A stretch of 64,000 nt of DNA from Achatina immaculata (GCA_009760885.1 CM019717.1:47198866-47262865); one strand, 5' to 3'. Counted from the stretch's first letter, positions 36,777 to 47,207 are shown. The notes: generated by a model not told the origin, from the sequence alone. Program-made: numbers and translations.

Positions 36777-37146
36777 CCTATTTAAGTGCTGCTGTTTCTA
36801 TAGACTTCACATTATACAGCAAAGAAATTGCTCCAACAACTTCAATTTACAGCAAAGGAAATACCCCAACTACTTAAGTGCTGCTGTCTATAGATTTCAG
36901 TCCACATTATACAGCAAAGGAAATACCCCAACTACTTAAGTGCTGCTGTCTATAGATTTCAGTCCACATTATACAGCAAAGGAAATACCCCAGCTACTTC
37001 AGTGCTGCTGTCTTTAGATTTCAGTCCACATTATACAGCAAAGGAAATACCCCAATTACTTCAGTGCTGCTGTCTATAGATTTCAGTCCACATTATACAG
37101 CAAAGGAAATACCCCAGCTACTTCAATGCTGCTGCTTTGATGGACT
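36777..37146. repeat. Minisatellite, ~62-bp unit, ~5-6 copies
   Basis: Units contain acattatacagcaaaggaaa, taccccaactacttaagtgc and tgctgtctatagatttcagt. The first and last units are degraded. The array ends 14 bp before the TIR element. Confidence 0.92.
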
Positions 37147-37159
37147 TCTGTCTCTCATA

Positions 37160-37190
37160 CAGGGTCCGGCATAAAGCATGGCTACATTTA
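37160..37190 (+). repeat. Left terminal inverted repeat
   Basis: The 23-bp core is identical to the reverse complement of the right end; similarity continues weakly a few bases further (attta). Confidence 0.93.
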
Positions 37191-38105
37191 AAAATGGAAA
37201 ATAAATAAGCGCTATACATATTTTTGGTTAAAAAAAAGTGAAATGAAACTCAGAAAAGTGGGTATTTTTATTATTACTGACCATCATATTATGTTTCGAA
37301 AATTACGCCGGTTAGATGACCGCCATTACATTTGACACATTCAGCCAGGCGTCTGGAAAATTCCTGCACAACAACATTTAACATATTCACAGGGATATTT
37401 TGAATGCAGCGTCTGAATCGATCTTTTAGGTCTGCAACTGACTGTGGTCAATTGACTGTGTGTGCATACACCGTGTTCTTGAGATACTCCCACAAAAAGA
37501 AGTCTGCGGCCGATAAATCCGGTGACCTTGCCGGCCAATGAATATCCCCAACTCTGGAAATAAGACGATTGGGAAATGCTTGTTACAGCATGGCCATGGA
37601 CTGACGGGCTGTGTGAGCATTTGCTCCATCTTGTTGAAACCATATTAGTCTCTTTGTTTCTATTGGCCAAGTCTGTAATGAAGTATTCAATTTGCACATA
37701 AAGATCACTATTAACAGTAAAAGGATGCCAGGTGCCAAAGCGTTCCTAATAGCTGATCGCCGAGGGCTACTCAGCAATGCGATGCGGACTTCTTGAATTC
37801 GTTCAGGTGTCATTTGAGTTCTTGGAGGATCAGCAGACTTGTTGTTAAGGCAATTAGCGGTTTCCTTACATTTTTTTGACCCATCTCAAAATTGTTTTCC
37901 GATCGGGAAAATTATCACAAGGATGCAACTAAAAATGGCGACGAAACTTTCGTTGTACAGTAATAGACGATTCCCCACTTTTAAAATGTTTCATCGGTGA
38001 ATGCACGATGTTATGTTTGCCAAGAAGCCATTGTTTGTCCGCTTCATCTCTGACGTCGTTTTTTTTTTTTTTCACACATTTTCAGTTTCTGTGCACGACG
38101 TCAGT

Positions 38106-38136
38106 TAAATCCAGCCATGCTTTATGCCGGACCCTA
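38106..38136 (-). repeat. Right terminal inverted repeat
   Basis: Reverse complement of the left end, followed by TA at 38137-38138. Confidence 0.93.
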
Positions 38137-39725
38137 TATAAATGCTCCACCCTATTTTGTCTTAGTGTTTTGGCGTACCCAACCAAGGTCTCTGACATTT
38201 TCATTCCACACATATGAATCCTCGGCTTGTCTGACCTTCTGAGACATTTCGTCTAGAACCTACTGACTTGTTATTCTAGTGTGGGGATAGAAGTGCGTGG
38301 GTGCGGCTTTTGTCAAACAGGCGTTGGCAAAACATCGAGCCTGCGCCATCTCGAATTTGACAAGTACGTTTTTGACAAAACCGGGGGAAGAACTGCAAGG
38401 AACTGAATAAAAGGACACGAGGACAGGAATAAACGAAAGAAGAAAAGTATGACAGAAAGAAAAACCCTGATGTGCTAGAACAAAATTAATGATAGGAGGT
38501 ACAGAGAAAGAGATGACTAGATAAACAGAGAAGAAAGGATGATGATACAGGCAAAGGTAGAGGTAGAATCCCTGTTTCCATGCCATTAAGGGATATTTGG
38601 GGATACGGTGTTAGACCCGTATTTTAAAGATCATCGCAATATAAAAGTGGAATGTGGACAGTATCACGTGTGGCCGCATTTATCTTCTCGGATTTCTCTG
38701 GTACCCAGTTTTTAGAGGCTGGGTGGACGCCGGGACCTTTTCGCGTTGTGGCACCAGAAAAAAACATTCCCACTGATTGGATTTGAAGAAAAAAGAAGGA
38801 GGAAGAAAAAAGAAAGAGGAAGAAGAAGAAGATGAAGAAGAAGAAGAAGCATTAAACTCGTTTTAGTGAATCAGATGAATCTGTTCCAGGTGTTTCCCGT
38901 CCATAAAAATGTACCGGACATAAGTGAATGTTTTAACAGTTTTGCTAATAAGAATAAAAGGCTTTCTTAAGATGCTTCCGGCTCAGAATATAAGAACAAA
39001 ATCTGCTCATGAAATAATAATCTCATTTACATTCTAAGAAGCTATTACACTCAGATTACGCTTCTGTGTGTAATATTCCCGTTTATGATGTTTTCGAACT
39101 TTAAACAAGTAAATCTTCCTAAAGAAAAAAAAAAAAGCTCAGATCCGAAATCTTCAGCTGTTTTAAGTGTAATCAGAATTTATTTCCTAGTTTCAGTCAG
39201 TTAAACATCAGTCGTAAGTGGCAGATGAGAAAGAGACATGAAAAACACGGAAATGGCACATTTCATCAGCATCAAAAAGAAGACTCGCCACTTCTCTGTT
39301 GAAAGGCAAACTTTAGACGGAAACCCGCAGTGAACGTACAGTCAACTTGACTTCATTTCCCTCTCCTCCTCTTCCTCCCTCGAGCTTCTCCTGCCGAGTT
39401 CGGATCAGCCATTCAGTTTAGCCTCTTGGCTTTGTACGGAGCAAAAAGGCAGTGTTCTGGGGTTTCAGGCAACGCCTAGTTCATTAGCCTGCCCATTACT
39501 ACTAAGTGACTGAATATTCATTATACGAACCACCACCAATTGCATTGTTTCAACGCGTCATTGTCTAAGTGTCTTGAGTCATTGTCTCGGCTTGTCAGCG
39601 TAGACTCAGAGGTTCCCAAGTTGGGAGACGGAAATCCTCGCCTTAAGCAGTGAGTGGTTTTGCTCGTATGAGACGATAAAGCAGATCATTTTTTTCAACC
39701 TGGTATGAATTCAGTTCAGTTCAGT
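38137..39725. other. No gene recognised; (GAA)n
   Basis: A GAA/AGA-rich tract at about 38787-38850. A cagaggttcccaa sequence at about 39607 resembles a hAT terminus, but I found no partner. No credible ORF. Confidence 0.4.
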
Positions 39726-40090
39726 TCTTCTTCTTCTTCTTCTTCTTCTTCATCATCATCATCATCATCATCTTTATCATCATCATCATCTTCTTCTTCT
39801 TCTTCTTCTTCTGCGTTCGAGGTTGTTGGTCACATCAGATCCTGATCCCTGTCGATAAAGCCCGCAGTTCTCTCCAGATCCTGATAAGAGCCCCACAGCT
39901 TTTGCCCCAAGCTTGTGTCCTCTGGGCATGCCTCTCGTCTCAGTTCCGTATGGTATGGGGACTCTTAAAGGATATGTTCTCGAGTCTGGACTCCACTGCC
40001 ACATGGACATTGTCTATGTGAGATATTTTGAGTCGATGTAGGTGGCTCAGTAGTCTGCAGTGCAGACTGTTCATATAATTGCTAGTATCA
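39726..40090 (-). mobile_element. Jockey-like LINE C-terminus with (GAA)n(GAT)n tail
   Basis: One minus frame reads CPCGSGVQTREHIL, stop, ESPYHTELRREACPED, LGQKLWGSY, LERTAGFIDRD and a stop codon. This is the cysteine/histidine C-terminal motif (CPCG...EHIL..C) and LR..W...L...G ending of Jockey/CR1-type LINE ORF2. Just upstream, in another frame, LHCRLLSHLHRLKI matches the preceding H.RL..HL segment. After the ORF end comes a CTT/CAT trinucleotide tract (39728-39812; GAA/GAT on the coding strand), which acts as the tail. The copy is short, frameshifted and dead. Confidence 0.78.
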
Positions 40091-42044
40091 TATTTCTGTT
40101 CACATGCATTGGACTTGTGTAGTTCTATACTCGTGAGACTGATTTGTGTGTGATATCCATCAAGCGTTAACTCTTTGGGTACGGTGTAATTCCTTGCACA
40201 TTCATCTTCAGACACGTGTTATCGGTTTCCTCAAACAAAAAGTTGTCGGGTGTTAATTTGTACGCATGGGGAGAAGCATCCTGTAACCTTCCCGAATCTG
40301 TTCGTTAAACATTGCTTTAAAACACCACATTTAAAATAATAATAAAAAAAGCAAATAAATGTTTGGTTATATTTTTCCCTGTCTAGAGAAGTAGACCGCC
40401 ATCATCCAGTTTTTTTTAAATAAGAAGGCGATAAAAGCTTATGGTAATTTAATCACCTGCCTTCGGGTATAGGTAACGCAGGTGAAGTGCCAGGTATGTT
40501 TTGACGCAGAAGCCTAACTCTTCTTCTAAAGAGAGCGAAACGAGTGGCCGAAAACGGCGGGCTTATCTGGCCTGTAGAAACCCTGAAACTCTCTCTAAAA
40601 AAAGTGCCTTGCCAGGAAATACGATGCTCCAGGATTTAAAAAAAAATAATATCAATAAAATAAAATATTGTTATGTTTTATCTTAGCAACTTGCTGTTAT
40701 TTTGTTATTTATTTTACGAATATTACATTTCACGCAGTTATAGTTCCTTCGGAGGATAATAATCACGAGTTACATATAAGCTGTGGATGATTTTAACTCC
40801 TTTATCCTGTGGTTAAGGACGGACGATCAGTGGCCGAGGAAATGGGTCAGGAAGAGGAAAGGGCACGTGTTGACTGTATTTATCTACAGAGGTGAAGGAT
40901 AGGGGTGTGAGAAGAAAAAAGCCGGATGGATGGTTGGTAGAATTAGAGGTTGTCAGAACCAACAACTGAATGGCACAATTAGTGCTCATATTCTTCGGTG
41001 CTTTCTGAAACAGAGCAGAGCATGTCTGGGTTTACCCTGAGTGCTATGATGCTGACTCCAAGATTCAAGACTCAAGACATGGACGGAATTACAGGCTTCT
41101 TTTTATATGTAGAAATTATCATTTGCATTTTTCGTCCAAGAAGACGGTTTTGAGGCAGGCAGATATCAGCTGCTTCGGATTTTGCCAAGGATCATCTTTC
41201 TGAGCAGCTTCTTTCATGGCTGACTCTGCCAATGCTTGATTTGCATGACTGACCACAGTAACAATGTGCCATATTTGTGTTGCAAAGGTCTAGTTTCCCT
41301 GTGATTGCATATCCTACCTGCAAATTTGGTCCTTATTTCCTCTTAAAATGATGATAAGTCCTTATGCAAATTTGCCCCAGACGTCGCAAACTCTTCTTGT
41401 AGGTAACAGAAAAATTCGCCCACGACTTACAAGCTACTTTATATATCAGGCGGCGTCCTTCCCGCCGTAAGTTCGCCATCTGCTTGGGAAGACGGCTGCT
41501 ACCCATTCGTGCTACATGTCTCAGTCATAGTAATCTACTACTGTTTAGCTGCCATAGCAACGAGAGTAACACAGCGTAACAATCTCATTGGCCAAACACG
41601 TGAAGCGACACTTACCACAATGACTCCATTTTCTCCTGAACTTTTCACGGTTGACCCAAACCACTGGTTAGATTTCTCTTCTATTGGCTGGTAGTTGTCT
41701 AGCCTTTGCACGTATTTTATATTGTTACCTGGGAAAGCAAATGCTCACGTATATAAATGTGATAAATAAGCAATATTTTTCCTAGCTAAATGTATTCTTC
41801 AGCGGCTAAACGTTGCTACGGTGATACCAAAATAACAAGGAAAACATAGAGGTTTGTTATTGCAGAATAAAGCAGGTAAACGCTATCAGTACGTGCTTTG
41901 ATTACATCTTTGAAATAGTAAAAAGAAAAAAAGTATACGTGTAACAATTAGGCTGTTAAACCTTTTAATATTTCTTTTCTGACACATTTGCAGCAAAACA
42001 AACACAGCACAACTGAAACAAAAAGAGAACCGTACGATACAATT
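40091..42044. other. No gene recognised (2 kb); possible X-box at 41546-41562
   Basis: No family recognised. At 41390-41700 the DNA is less AT-rich and carries cattggc and attggc boxes plus gctgccatagcaac, close to the RFX X-box pattern GTTRCC..RGYAAC. No ORF or exon is recognisable beside it. Confidence 0.4.
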
Positions 42045-42370
42045 CCCCCCCCCCCCCCCAACTCTGTGCTATCAATGTCAAACATGGACAGTAACGGTAA
42101 AACACAAAAGAAAAACTGTCACGGCTCAAATGAGGTTTTAAGGAGAATACTAAATGTGACAAGAAGAGATCAAATAAGAAATGATATTTTCAGGACAAAG
42201 ACCGGAGTAATGACAGTCTTACACTACATCCCCAAACAAATCAAATGGTTGGCCACATTACACGGATACCGCCAGACAATACAATGTATACCACACACAC
42301 ACACACACACACAAAACATTCCTATCAAGATTTGTAGATAACAGAGGAAGGGGCCGGCCATGCAAGAGAC
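42045..42370 (+). mobile_element. LINE-C-related fragment
   Basis: After a C run (42046-42059) the plus strand encodes TLCYQCQTWTV-like residues, then EVLRRILNVTRRDQIRND, GVMTVLHYIPKQIKW and, further on, a GRGRPCKRRRE-like segment near 42345. The order matches LINE-C (CYQC, MRCLRKA, NDDIRQ, YIE..VKWFG, GRPRKRW). A (CA)n tract sits at about 42291-42313. Frame breaks separate the parts. More distant from the 18.8 and 27.3-kb copies than those are from each other. Confidence 0.7.
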
Positions 42371-42816
42371 GGAGAGAGGAAATTTAAAAAAAAACAACTA
42401 AAATATCCCATTAATATGAAGCAAATCGCTTGCCCTATCAAGACATCTATTTATCCCTTTAACACTGAAAGGTACAAGATAAAGAAGACAAGACACGACA
42501 AGACAATATTTCTTTAAAATCTAAGAACATAAGATTACAGCAGTATAATACTCAAAACTCAACAAATTCTGCTTCTGCTCGGCCATGTTGTTCCATGATT
42601 CCACTCTGAGAATCTCTCTTAATCTGTACACAAATTCCCAGTACAGGGAAGAAGAACAAGGATTTATGAAAAGATATAAATATAACAAAAATATCCTGTT
42701 TTCACAATCCCAGAACTAAGCACAGTCACATGTACACAAAAAACGTAAATATGCCAAAAATAAGATTTGTGATTATCGCATGCCATAAATAAGACGACGA
42801 ATGTTAAGCTAACACT
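42371..42816. other. No gene recognised
   Basis: AT-rich spacer. Confidence 0.45.
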
Positions 42817-43111
42817 CTCTCCTCTCTCTCTCTCTCTCTCTCGCTCTCTCTCTCCGTAGTTACATTATGGTTCTACTACTAAATTCTACGCCACCTACAG
42901 CAATTATTGAGGAAAGACGCTGGTGATGGTTGGGACATGTGCTTCGAATGACTGACAACTCACTACCAAAAGTAGCACTAATTTGGACACCACAGGGGAA
43001 CAGAAGTAAGGGTAGACCAAAGGAGACATGGAGAAGAACTACAGAAAGGATGTTGAGCAATAGAGGGCTCACTTGGGCAAGAGCGGAGAAGGCCTTGGGC
43101 ACTTAATGTTC

Positions 43112-43150
<39 letters not shown>
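42817..43150 (+). mobile_element. LINE-A fragment bracketed by (CT)n and (GA)n
   Basis: The plus strand (about 42885-43108) encodes the LINE-A tail: IIEERRW (followed by an in-frame TGA), GHVLRMTDNSLPKVA, GNRSKGRPKETW, LSNRGLTWA. The 3' end ggcacttaatgttcagag passes directly into (GA)n (43111-43148). A (CT)n tract (42817-42854) lies upstream, so complementary microsatellites flank the insertion. The part before the stop codon lacks about 20 codons compared with the end of the 53.7-kb copy (DRHLWKTLAEAP missing). Confidence 0.85.
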
Positions 43151-44071
43151 GAGTAAATTCTATGACTGATAATGTGTTCGTGTTTGCTTTTTTTTTTAGT
43201 GTTGTGTATATGACACTTTTCTGATAAACGCAAATGAGTCCGTGGGACAGGTGTTGCCTGAATGCGTGTGTGTCCATACATTTATGTGCTTTTTCTGAAT
43301 TATATTAGTGCAGACAGCTACTAACATATGTGCGCGCTACAACTTTTGCATACGTATATCTGCAAAATATGAGGTCCTTCTCTGCGTTTTTTTCTGTGTG
43401 GTTAATCCGATTTCAAATATGAACTTTAGCACAGTCCTGAGAGGTGATTTATGAAAAAGTTCAACGAAATGGATTCTTGAACAGAACTACTTGCAAGAAT
43501 GTTGTGTGTATACAGTGCATCTGCTCAAATTATTTAGACTCATATTTATATACCCAGTGTATGTTTAATCGTTCTTATACATACAGAAGTCAGAAACTTA
43601 TACATCGTTCATGCACATGATTTACAGACCAGTATATCAACATAAGCACGTTCCCAGATGTGGCTCACATAAACAGCGTTCACAAACATAGCTCACAGAT
43701 ATAATATAAACAAACGCTATTCACATACGTAGGTTTTTTTAATCCATGAATACAAAAAAATGTATAAAACGTAAAAGAAAACGTGTTCAGATATATGTTC
43801 TATGTGTGTGTGTCTCTCTCTCTTTCACACACATACACACAACATATACATACACACGTAGCCCACCTGTATCGTCAAAAGGAATCCTCTCTTGGCAGAA
43901 ACTTCTTCTGTCAGTTTTACACCTAAACACAGCGCCACCACGTGACACACCAGGCTGAGATGTTTCGGCGCGTGGCGCTCCTATCAACAACCTGTCAGAG
44001 AAGGTTAGACGTTAGATTGGTTAATAACAATGTTTTTTTTTCTTTTATTTAGAATAAATATAAAATATTGA

Positions 44072-44074
<3 letters not shown>
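43151..44074. other. No gene recognised; CA/CT microsatellite
   Basis: A mixed gtgtgt/ctctct/cacaca tract at about 43803-43860. No credible ORF. Confidence 0.45.
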
Positions 44075-44109
<35 letters not shown>

Positions 44110-44550
44110 ACACAGGACTTTTGCATGGGTCCACAAACGCTTTTCCTTCACCTTTTGCGCTCTTGCTCAGATGAGCTCTCTAAGACTCAACATCCTCTCT
44201 GTCGTTCTTCTCCATGTCTCCTTTGGTCTACCCTTTCTCCTGTACCTCTGAGGCTTTCTTTTCGGTGCTATTTTTTGTTTGTAATGAATCATCAGTCATC
44301 CGGAACACATGCCCTAGCCATCGCCATCGTCTTTCTTCAATAATCAAAGTCAATGACGTCATTTGCATTTCTTCCAGCAGTTTTATGGTATACATTTTGT
44401 GGTATTTGGCCAAAATATTCGTCTAATCCTACGTAAACATATACTTTGGAAGGAATTTAGTTTGTTTTCTATAGTTTTGGTGGTTTTCCAGCAATTCATT
44501 TCCCTAGAGGACACTAATCAGGGCATAATTTTTCAATATTCTAATTTTCG
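44075..44550 (-). mobile_element. LINE-A copy, older, with (GA)n tail
   Basis: Minus-strand copy. (CT)n at 44076-44106 on the plus strand is the tail position. The body aligns with 53736-54205 over about 440 bp: an IIEERRWRWLGHVFRMTDDSL segment is clear in frame 44228-44413, and upstream bases correspond to the LLYGSE region. A short deletion removes part of the sequence between the tail and the GRPKE region. It is more diverged than the 53.7-kb copy. Confidence 0.85.
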
Positions 44551-44570
44551 GGGGGGGGGGGGTTCTCAGA

Positions 44571-44596
44571 TATATATATATATATATATATATATA
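44571..44596. repeat. (TA)n at the 3' edge of a LINE-D copy
   Basis: TA dinucleotides directly abut LINE-D sequence catgacgtttaatg; the last ~330 bp of the element seen in other copies are missing. Confidence 0.95.
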
Positions 44597-45147
44597 TCAT
44601 GACGTTTAATGTGTCCACAATATTTAAGTTTTCTCTCTTTAATCCTCTTTACTAGCCAGCCTTCTTCAATATTAAGTTCTTGTAGTATATATATATTTGT
44701 TCTTTTTTGTGTCCATGATATTTAGAGAACTCTTCTGTAGCATTTACATTCAAAGGCATGTATGTGTTTCTCAGCTATTTTGTTAAGTGTCCAGGTCTCA
44801 CAGGCGTATGTTGGGATGGGAAAGATGCATGCCCTTAAAAATCTTATTTTTGTAGTTCTGTCTGTTCCTCTCCACAGATTCTTTAGTTGTTTTACTTTCT
44901 GAAGAGCGATAGATGTCCTTTTAATTTCCCTCATTGTATCTCCATTATTAGTTAGCAGTGATCCAAGATATTCAAAACTCTCCACTTCTTCCAGTTTTTC
45001 CTCATTGATACATATTTCAGCTGCCTGGTGTGTTTTGTCAGTTGTCATCAATTTAGTTTTCTTCGCATTAAGATAGAGGTTTTGCTCTTCACTATTCTTA
45101 CGAATCGACATAATTAGTTTTTCCATATCTTTTTGTGTTGTGGACAG

Positions 45148-45149
<2 letters not shown>
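44597..45149 (-). mobile_element. LINE-D copy, central segment between two (TA)n tracts
   Basis: The best-preserved central part of LINE-D. The minus frame 44722-45321 runs through STTQKDMEKLIMSIRKNS, KKTKLMTTDKT, FEYLGSLLTNNGDTM, LQKVKQLKNLWRG, KIRFLRACIFP, TYACETWTLNK and FECKCYRRVL without a stop. FEYLGSLLTNNG is the post-RT KYLG motif and ACETW the usual C.SETW position. The 3' end (GRPRRRW tail) is cut at the 44571-44596 (TA)n and the 5' end at 45150-45197 (TA)n. The first ~58 codons of the open frame come from flanking DNA and the TA tract, not from the element. Confidence 0.9.

Positions 45150-45197
<48 letters not shown>
45150..45197. repeat. (TA)n at the 5' edge of a LINE-D copy
   Basis: 48 bp of alternating TA starting right after gtggacagtaa, where the 58-kb copy continues with tgctgtgttatc. 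Confidence 0.97.
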
Positions 45198-45200
<3 letters not shown>

Positions 45201-45481
45201 ACAGGTCGAGCGCGTGAAACTCTAAAGAGGACATTGCTAGGAGAGTCCGGTTTAGTAGGAATAACATCCCTCGATGAAGTTGAAAAGCTCGCCGAAAACA
45301 GGAAATCCTGGCAGCTACCATGCGAGCCCATTGTAACGTTTGGCGGCACGGGAAGGATGTAAGAATGTAAGAAGATTTATTGGGCAGGATTGTGAAATCT
45401 TGGTTTGGTCTAGCTATACTGTGCTGACACGTAATGCAGGAAATTTATAAACAGACTTTATATCAGTCAAAGATAAACATG

Positions 45482-45482
<1 letters not shown>
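45198..45482. other. No gene recognised
   Basis: Short spacer between two (TA)n tracts. A 75-codon plus frame (45135-45362) begins inside the TA tract and has no motif. Confidence 0.4.

Positions 45483-45524
<42 letters not shown>
45483..45524. repeat. (TA)n microsatellite
   Basis: 42 bp of alternating TA. Confidence 0.97.
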
Positions 45525-45530
<6 letters not shown>

Positions 45531-45622
45531 GTTTACACATTTAAATAGCTGAAGTTTATTTTTAACCTCCTCTGACGTAGTTCTAGATGTATGGGACTGA
45601 TAAGCACATAAGCATCCGTTTA

Positions 45623-45953
45623 CAGGCAGTCCTCGAGTTACCAACGTCCGACTTACGCACAACCCGTTGTTATGAACGACCCCCATAGTGCCTGCTGTGT
45701 TTAAAAAAATTATATTTACAGTACATACAATGGCTGGTAATAACAAACGGGCGCTACTTTGCGGTGCGTATGAAAACAGTGTGCGTGTACAGCGGTTAGC
45801 CGGTTTCTTTAATTTTTCAGCATAGTATACATTGTATATTGCACACAATATAATAACTGAACCTAGAAACGCAATGTACCCAACTGTTCGACTTACAAAT
45901 AAATTCTAAACAGATGTAAGCACAGAATTCGGTCGTAACTCGAGAACTGTCCG
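45623..45953. mobile_element. Probable TA-flanked MITE, ~331 bp
   Basis: The left end caggcagtcctcgagttac and the reverse complement of the right end cggacagttctcgagttac match at 16 of 19 positions. TA precedes the left end; TT follows the right end, which could be a decayed TA. The interior has no transposase frame. Size, termini and flank suit a non-autonomous Tc1/mariner- or pogo-type MITE, but the superfamily is inferred only. Confidence 0.65.
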
Positions 45954-46254
45954 TTTAAACTTAATGGACTGACAGCCGTACGTAAATAGTATTCTGGTGT
46001 GCTAAATCTTAAGGCCAAATTGATTATAGAGGCTTATCTCTCCTAACATAATGTGATAGATATACATTTTTCATCTCTGGATCCACTGAAGCGTGACAGA
46101 AGTGGATCTCGAGTGCACTAGTCTAGTATGATACATGTACTCAGTTCACTATATGTTCTGCTTCTCCCGCGCTCAAAAAAAGTTTTACAATTTCTCCAAC
46201 GCGAATACTAACACGGAAATACCACAGCTAATGTTGGGGTAGTACATATTAGAC
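45954..46254. other. No gene recognised
   Basis: Spacer of about 300 bp with no supported feature. Confidence 0.4.
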
Positions 46255-46342
46255 TGTCAGTCAGTCATTTGCATGTCCCTTGTGGAACTTTTATCCCCTG
46301 CCCCCAGAAGCTCTCCTGTAGGCCTCGCAGTTGTATGAGATG
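46255..46342 (-). mobile_element. LINE-D minimal 3' fragment
   Basis: Only about 80 bp of the LINE-D 3' end (gcatgtccctt...gctctcctgtaggcctc) preceded by gtcagtcagtca on the plus strand. It is a heavily 5'-truncated insertion. Confidence 0.8.
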
Positions 46343-46426
46343 GAAGACCAACCACTGCTGTTAAGCAAGTAAAGCTTCCTTTTATATCGCGTCACTTGCG
46401 AAGACGCTGCCCACTTTTTGGCTGTC

Positions 46427-46905
46427 AGCGAACCTTAACTGACATGCTAGCGTCAGTGCTGGTCAACCATAGGTGGCCAGGACCCTGTCCCACCTCTCCT
46501 CTGGTAGCCCCAGTAACACTGACCTAGCCGACTAACCGGGCAGAGATTGCCATAGTCCCCCCCTCCCCCATGGTGGTGGAGTCTGCTAAAACAAAGTATT
46601 GCACTTCTTCTTCCTTGTACATTTCCAAACGTCGACATGCATACTTTTGAAGTAGTTGATGGCCATCTGGAGGGCGTGGACAACCCCATACAGTTTGTTT
46701 TGTACTGGTGTAGTGAACTAGTTGATGGCCATCTGGAGGCCATCTGGAGGGCGTGGACAAGCCCATACAGTTTGTTTTGTACTGGTGTAGTGAAGTACTG
46801 CAACCCTTCCCACCCCCTGCGCTGTAGCTCCACCCGAAGGCTGAAAAAAAAAAGCCACCATAACCCGCTCCAAAACTTACACCAGAAATGGCGACCGTGA
46901 TAAAA
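46427..46905 (+). repeat. Dispersed repeat H, copy 1, with internal duplication
   Basis: Landmarks shared with the copies at 48.9, 52.4 and 59.0 kb: ccttaactgacatgctagcgt, aaccata.g.gg.c, ccctgtcccacc, gtggtggagtctgctaaa and, later, aacccgctcc. Between gtattgcac and gaagtactgcaaccc lies an extra ~190 bp containing a ~75-bp segment (gttgatggccatctggag...actggtgtagtga) repeated twice. No ORF or Pol III box is obvious. Unclassified. Confidence 0.75.
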
Positions 46906-46914
46906 CTCGTTCTA

Positions 46915-47012
46915 GTAATAAAGTAGATGGAGGTGTATGGTTCAGTTTTACAAAAAGATAGAAAGAATGAGGAAAGTGACCAGAAACAAGAATGGCACAA
47001 AGTTATGATGAG
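46915..47012 (-). repeat. Dispersed repeat G, copy 2
   Basis: Matches the flanks of the (CA)n tract at 31372-31500 and lacks the CA expansion. Peptide-level similarity on the minus strand is retained. Confidence 0.75.
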
Positions 47013-47129
47013 CATGGCTAAAGCTATGTGGTAACCATACAAGAGTTTGGCATTGAGAACACAGGTGTACCATGAGAGAAATTTACGTTACCAATTGTGC
47101 TGCACTTTGAAAAAAGTTTGGGATTCACT

Positions 47130-47197
47130 CTTTCTCTGAATCTTAAGTGCCTGAGGCACATGGGGCTTCCGCAAGGGTTTTCCACAAACGCCTGTAT
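47130..47197 (-). mobile_element. LINE-A 68-bp insertion with target-site duplication
   Basis: The plus strand reads ctttctctgaatcttaagtg, then ggcacatggggcttccgcaa, then ggttttccacaaacgcctgt, i.e. the last ~60 bp of LINE-A plus a GA-like tail. The perfect 10-bp direct repeat gggattcact (47120-47129 and 47198-47207) brackets it. This fixes the 3' terminus of the element and shows that it moved by target-primed reverse transcription with extreme 5' truncation. Confidence 0.9.
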
Positions 47198-47207
47198 GGG
47201 ATTCACT

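Larger units (their letters stand above)
37160..38136 (-). mobile_element. Internally deleted IS630-Tc1-mariner element with TIRs
   Basis: Perfect 23-bp terminal inverted repeats begin agggtccggcataaagcatg at 37161-37183, with the reverse complement at 38113-38135. TA flanks both ends (37158-37159 and 38137-38138), as expected for TA target duplication. The 977-bp interior encodes a broken transposase on the minus strand. There is an HTH region (a KTILRWVKK segment, then TPERIQEVR). A deletion removes the first catalytic Asp. FQQDGANAHTARQSMA holds the second Asp and HWPARSPDLSAADFFLW the third. I count 41 residues between them, unlike the 34 of classical mariner. A stop and frameshifts are present, so it is non-autonomous. 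Confidence 0.9.

Noticed and set aside
39600..39640. hAT terminus at cagaggttccc
   Set aside because: No matching inverted end or 8-bp duplication found within reach.
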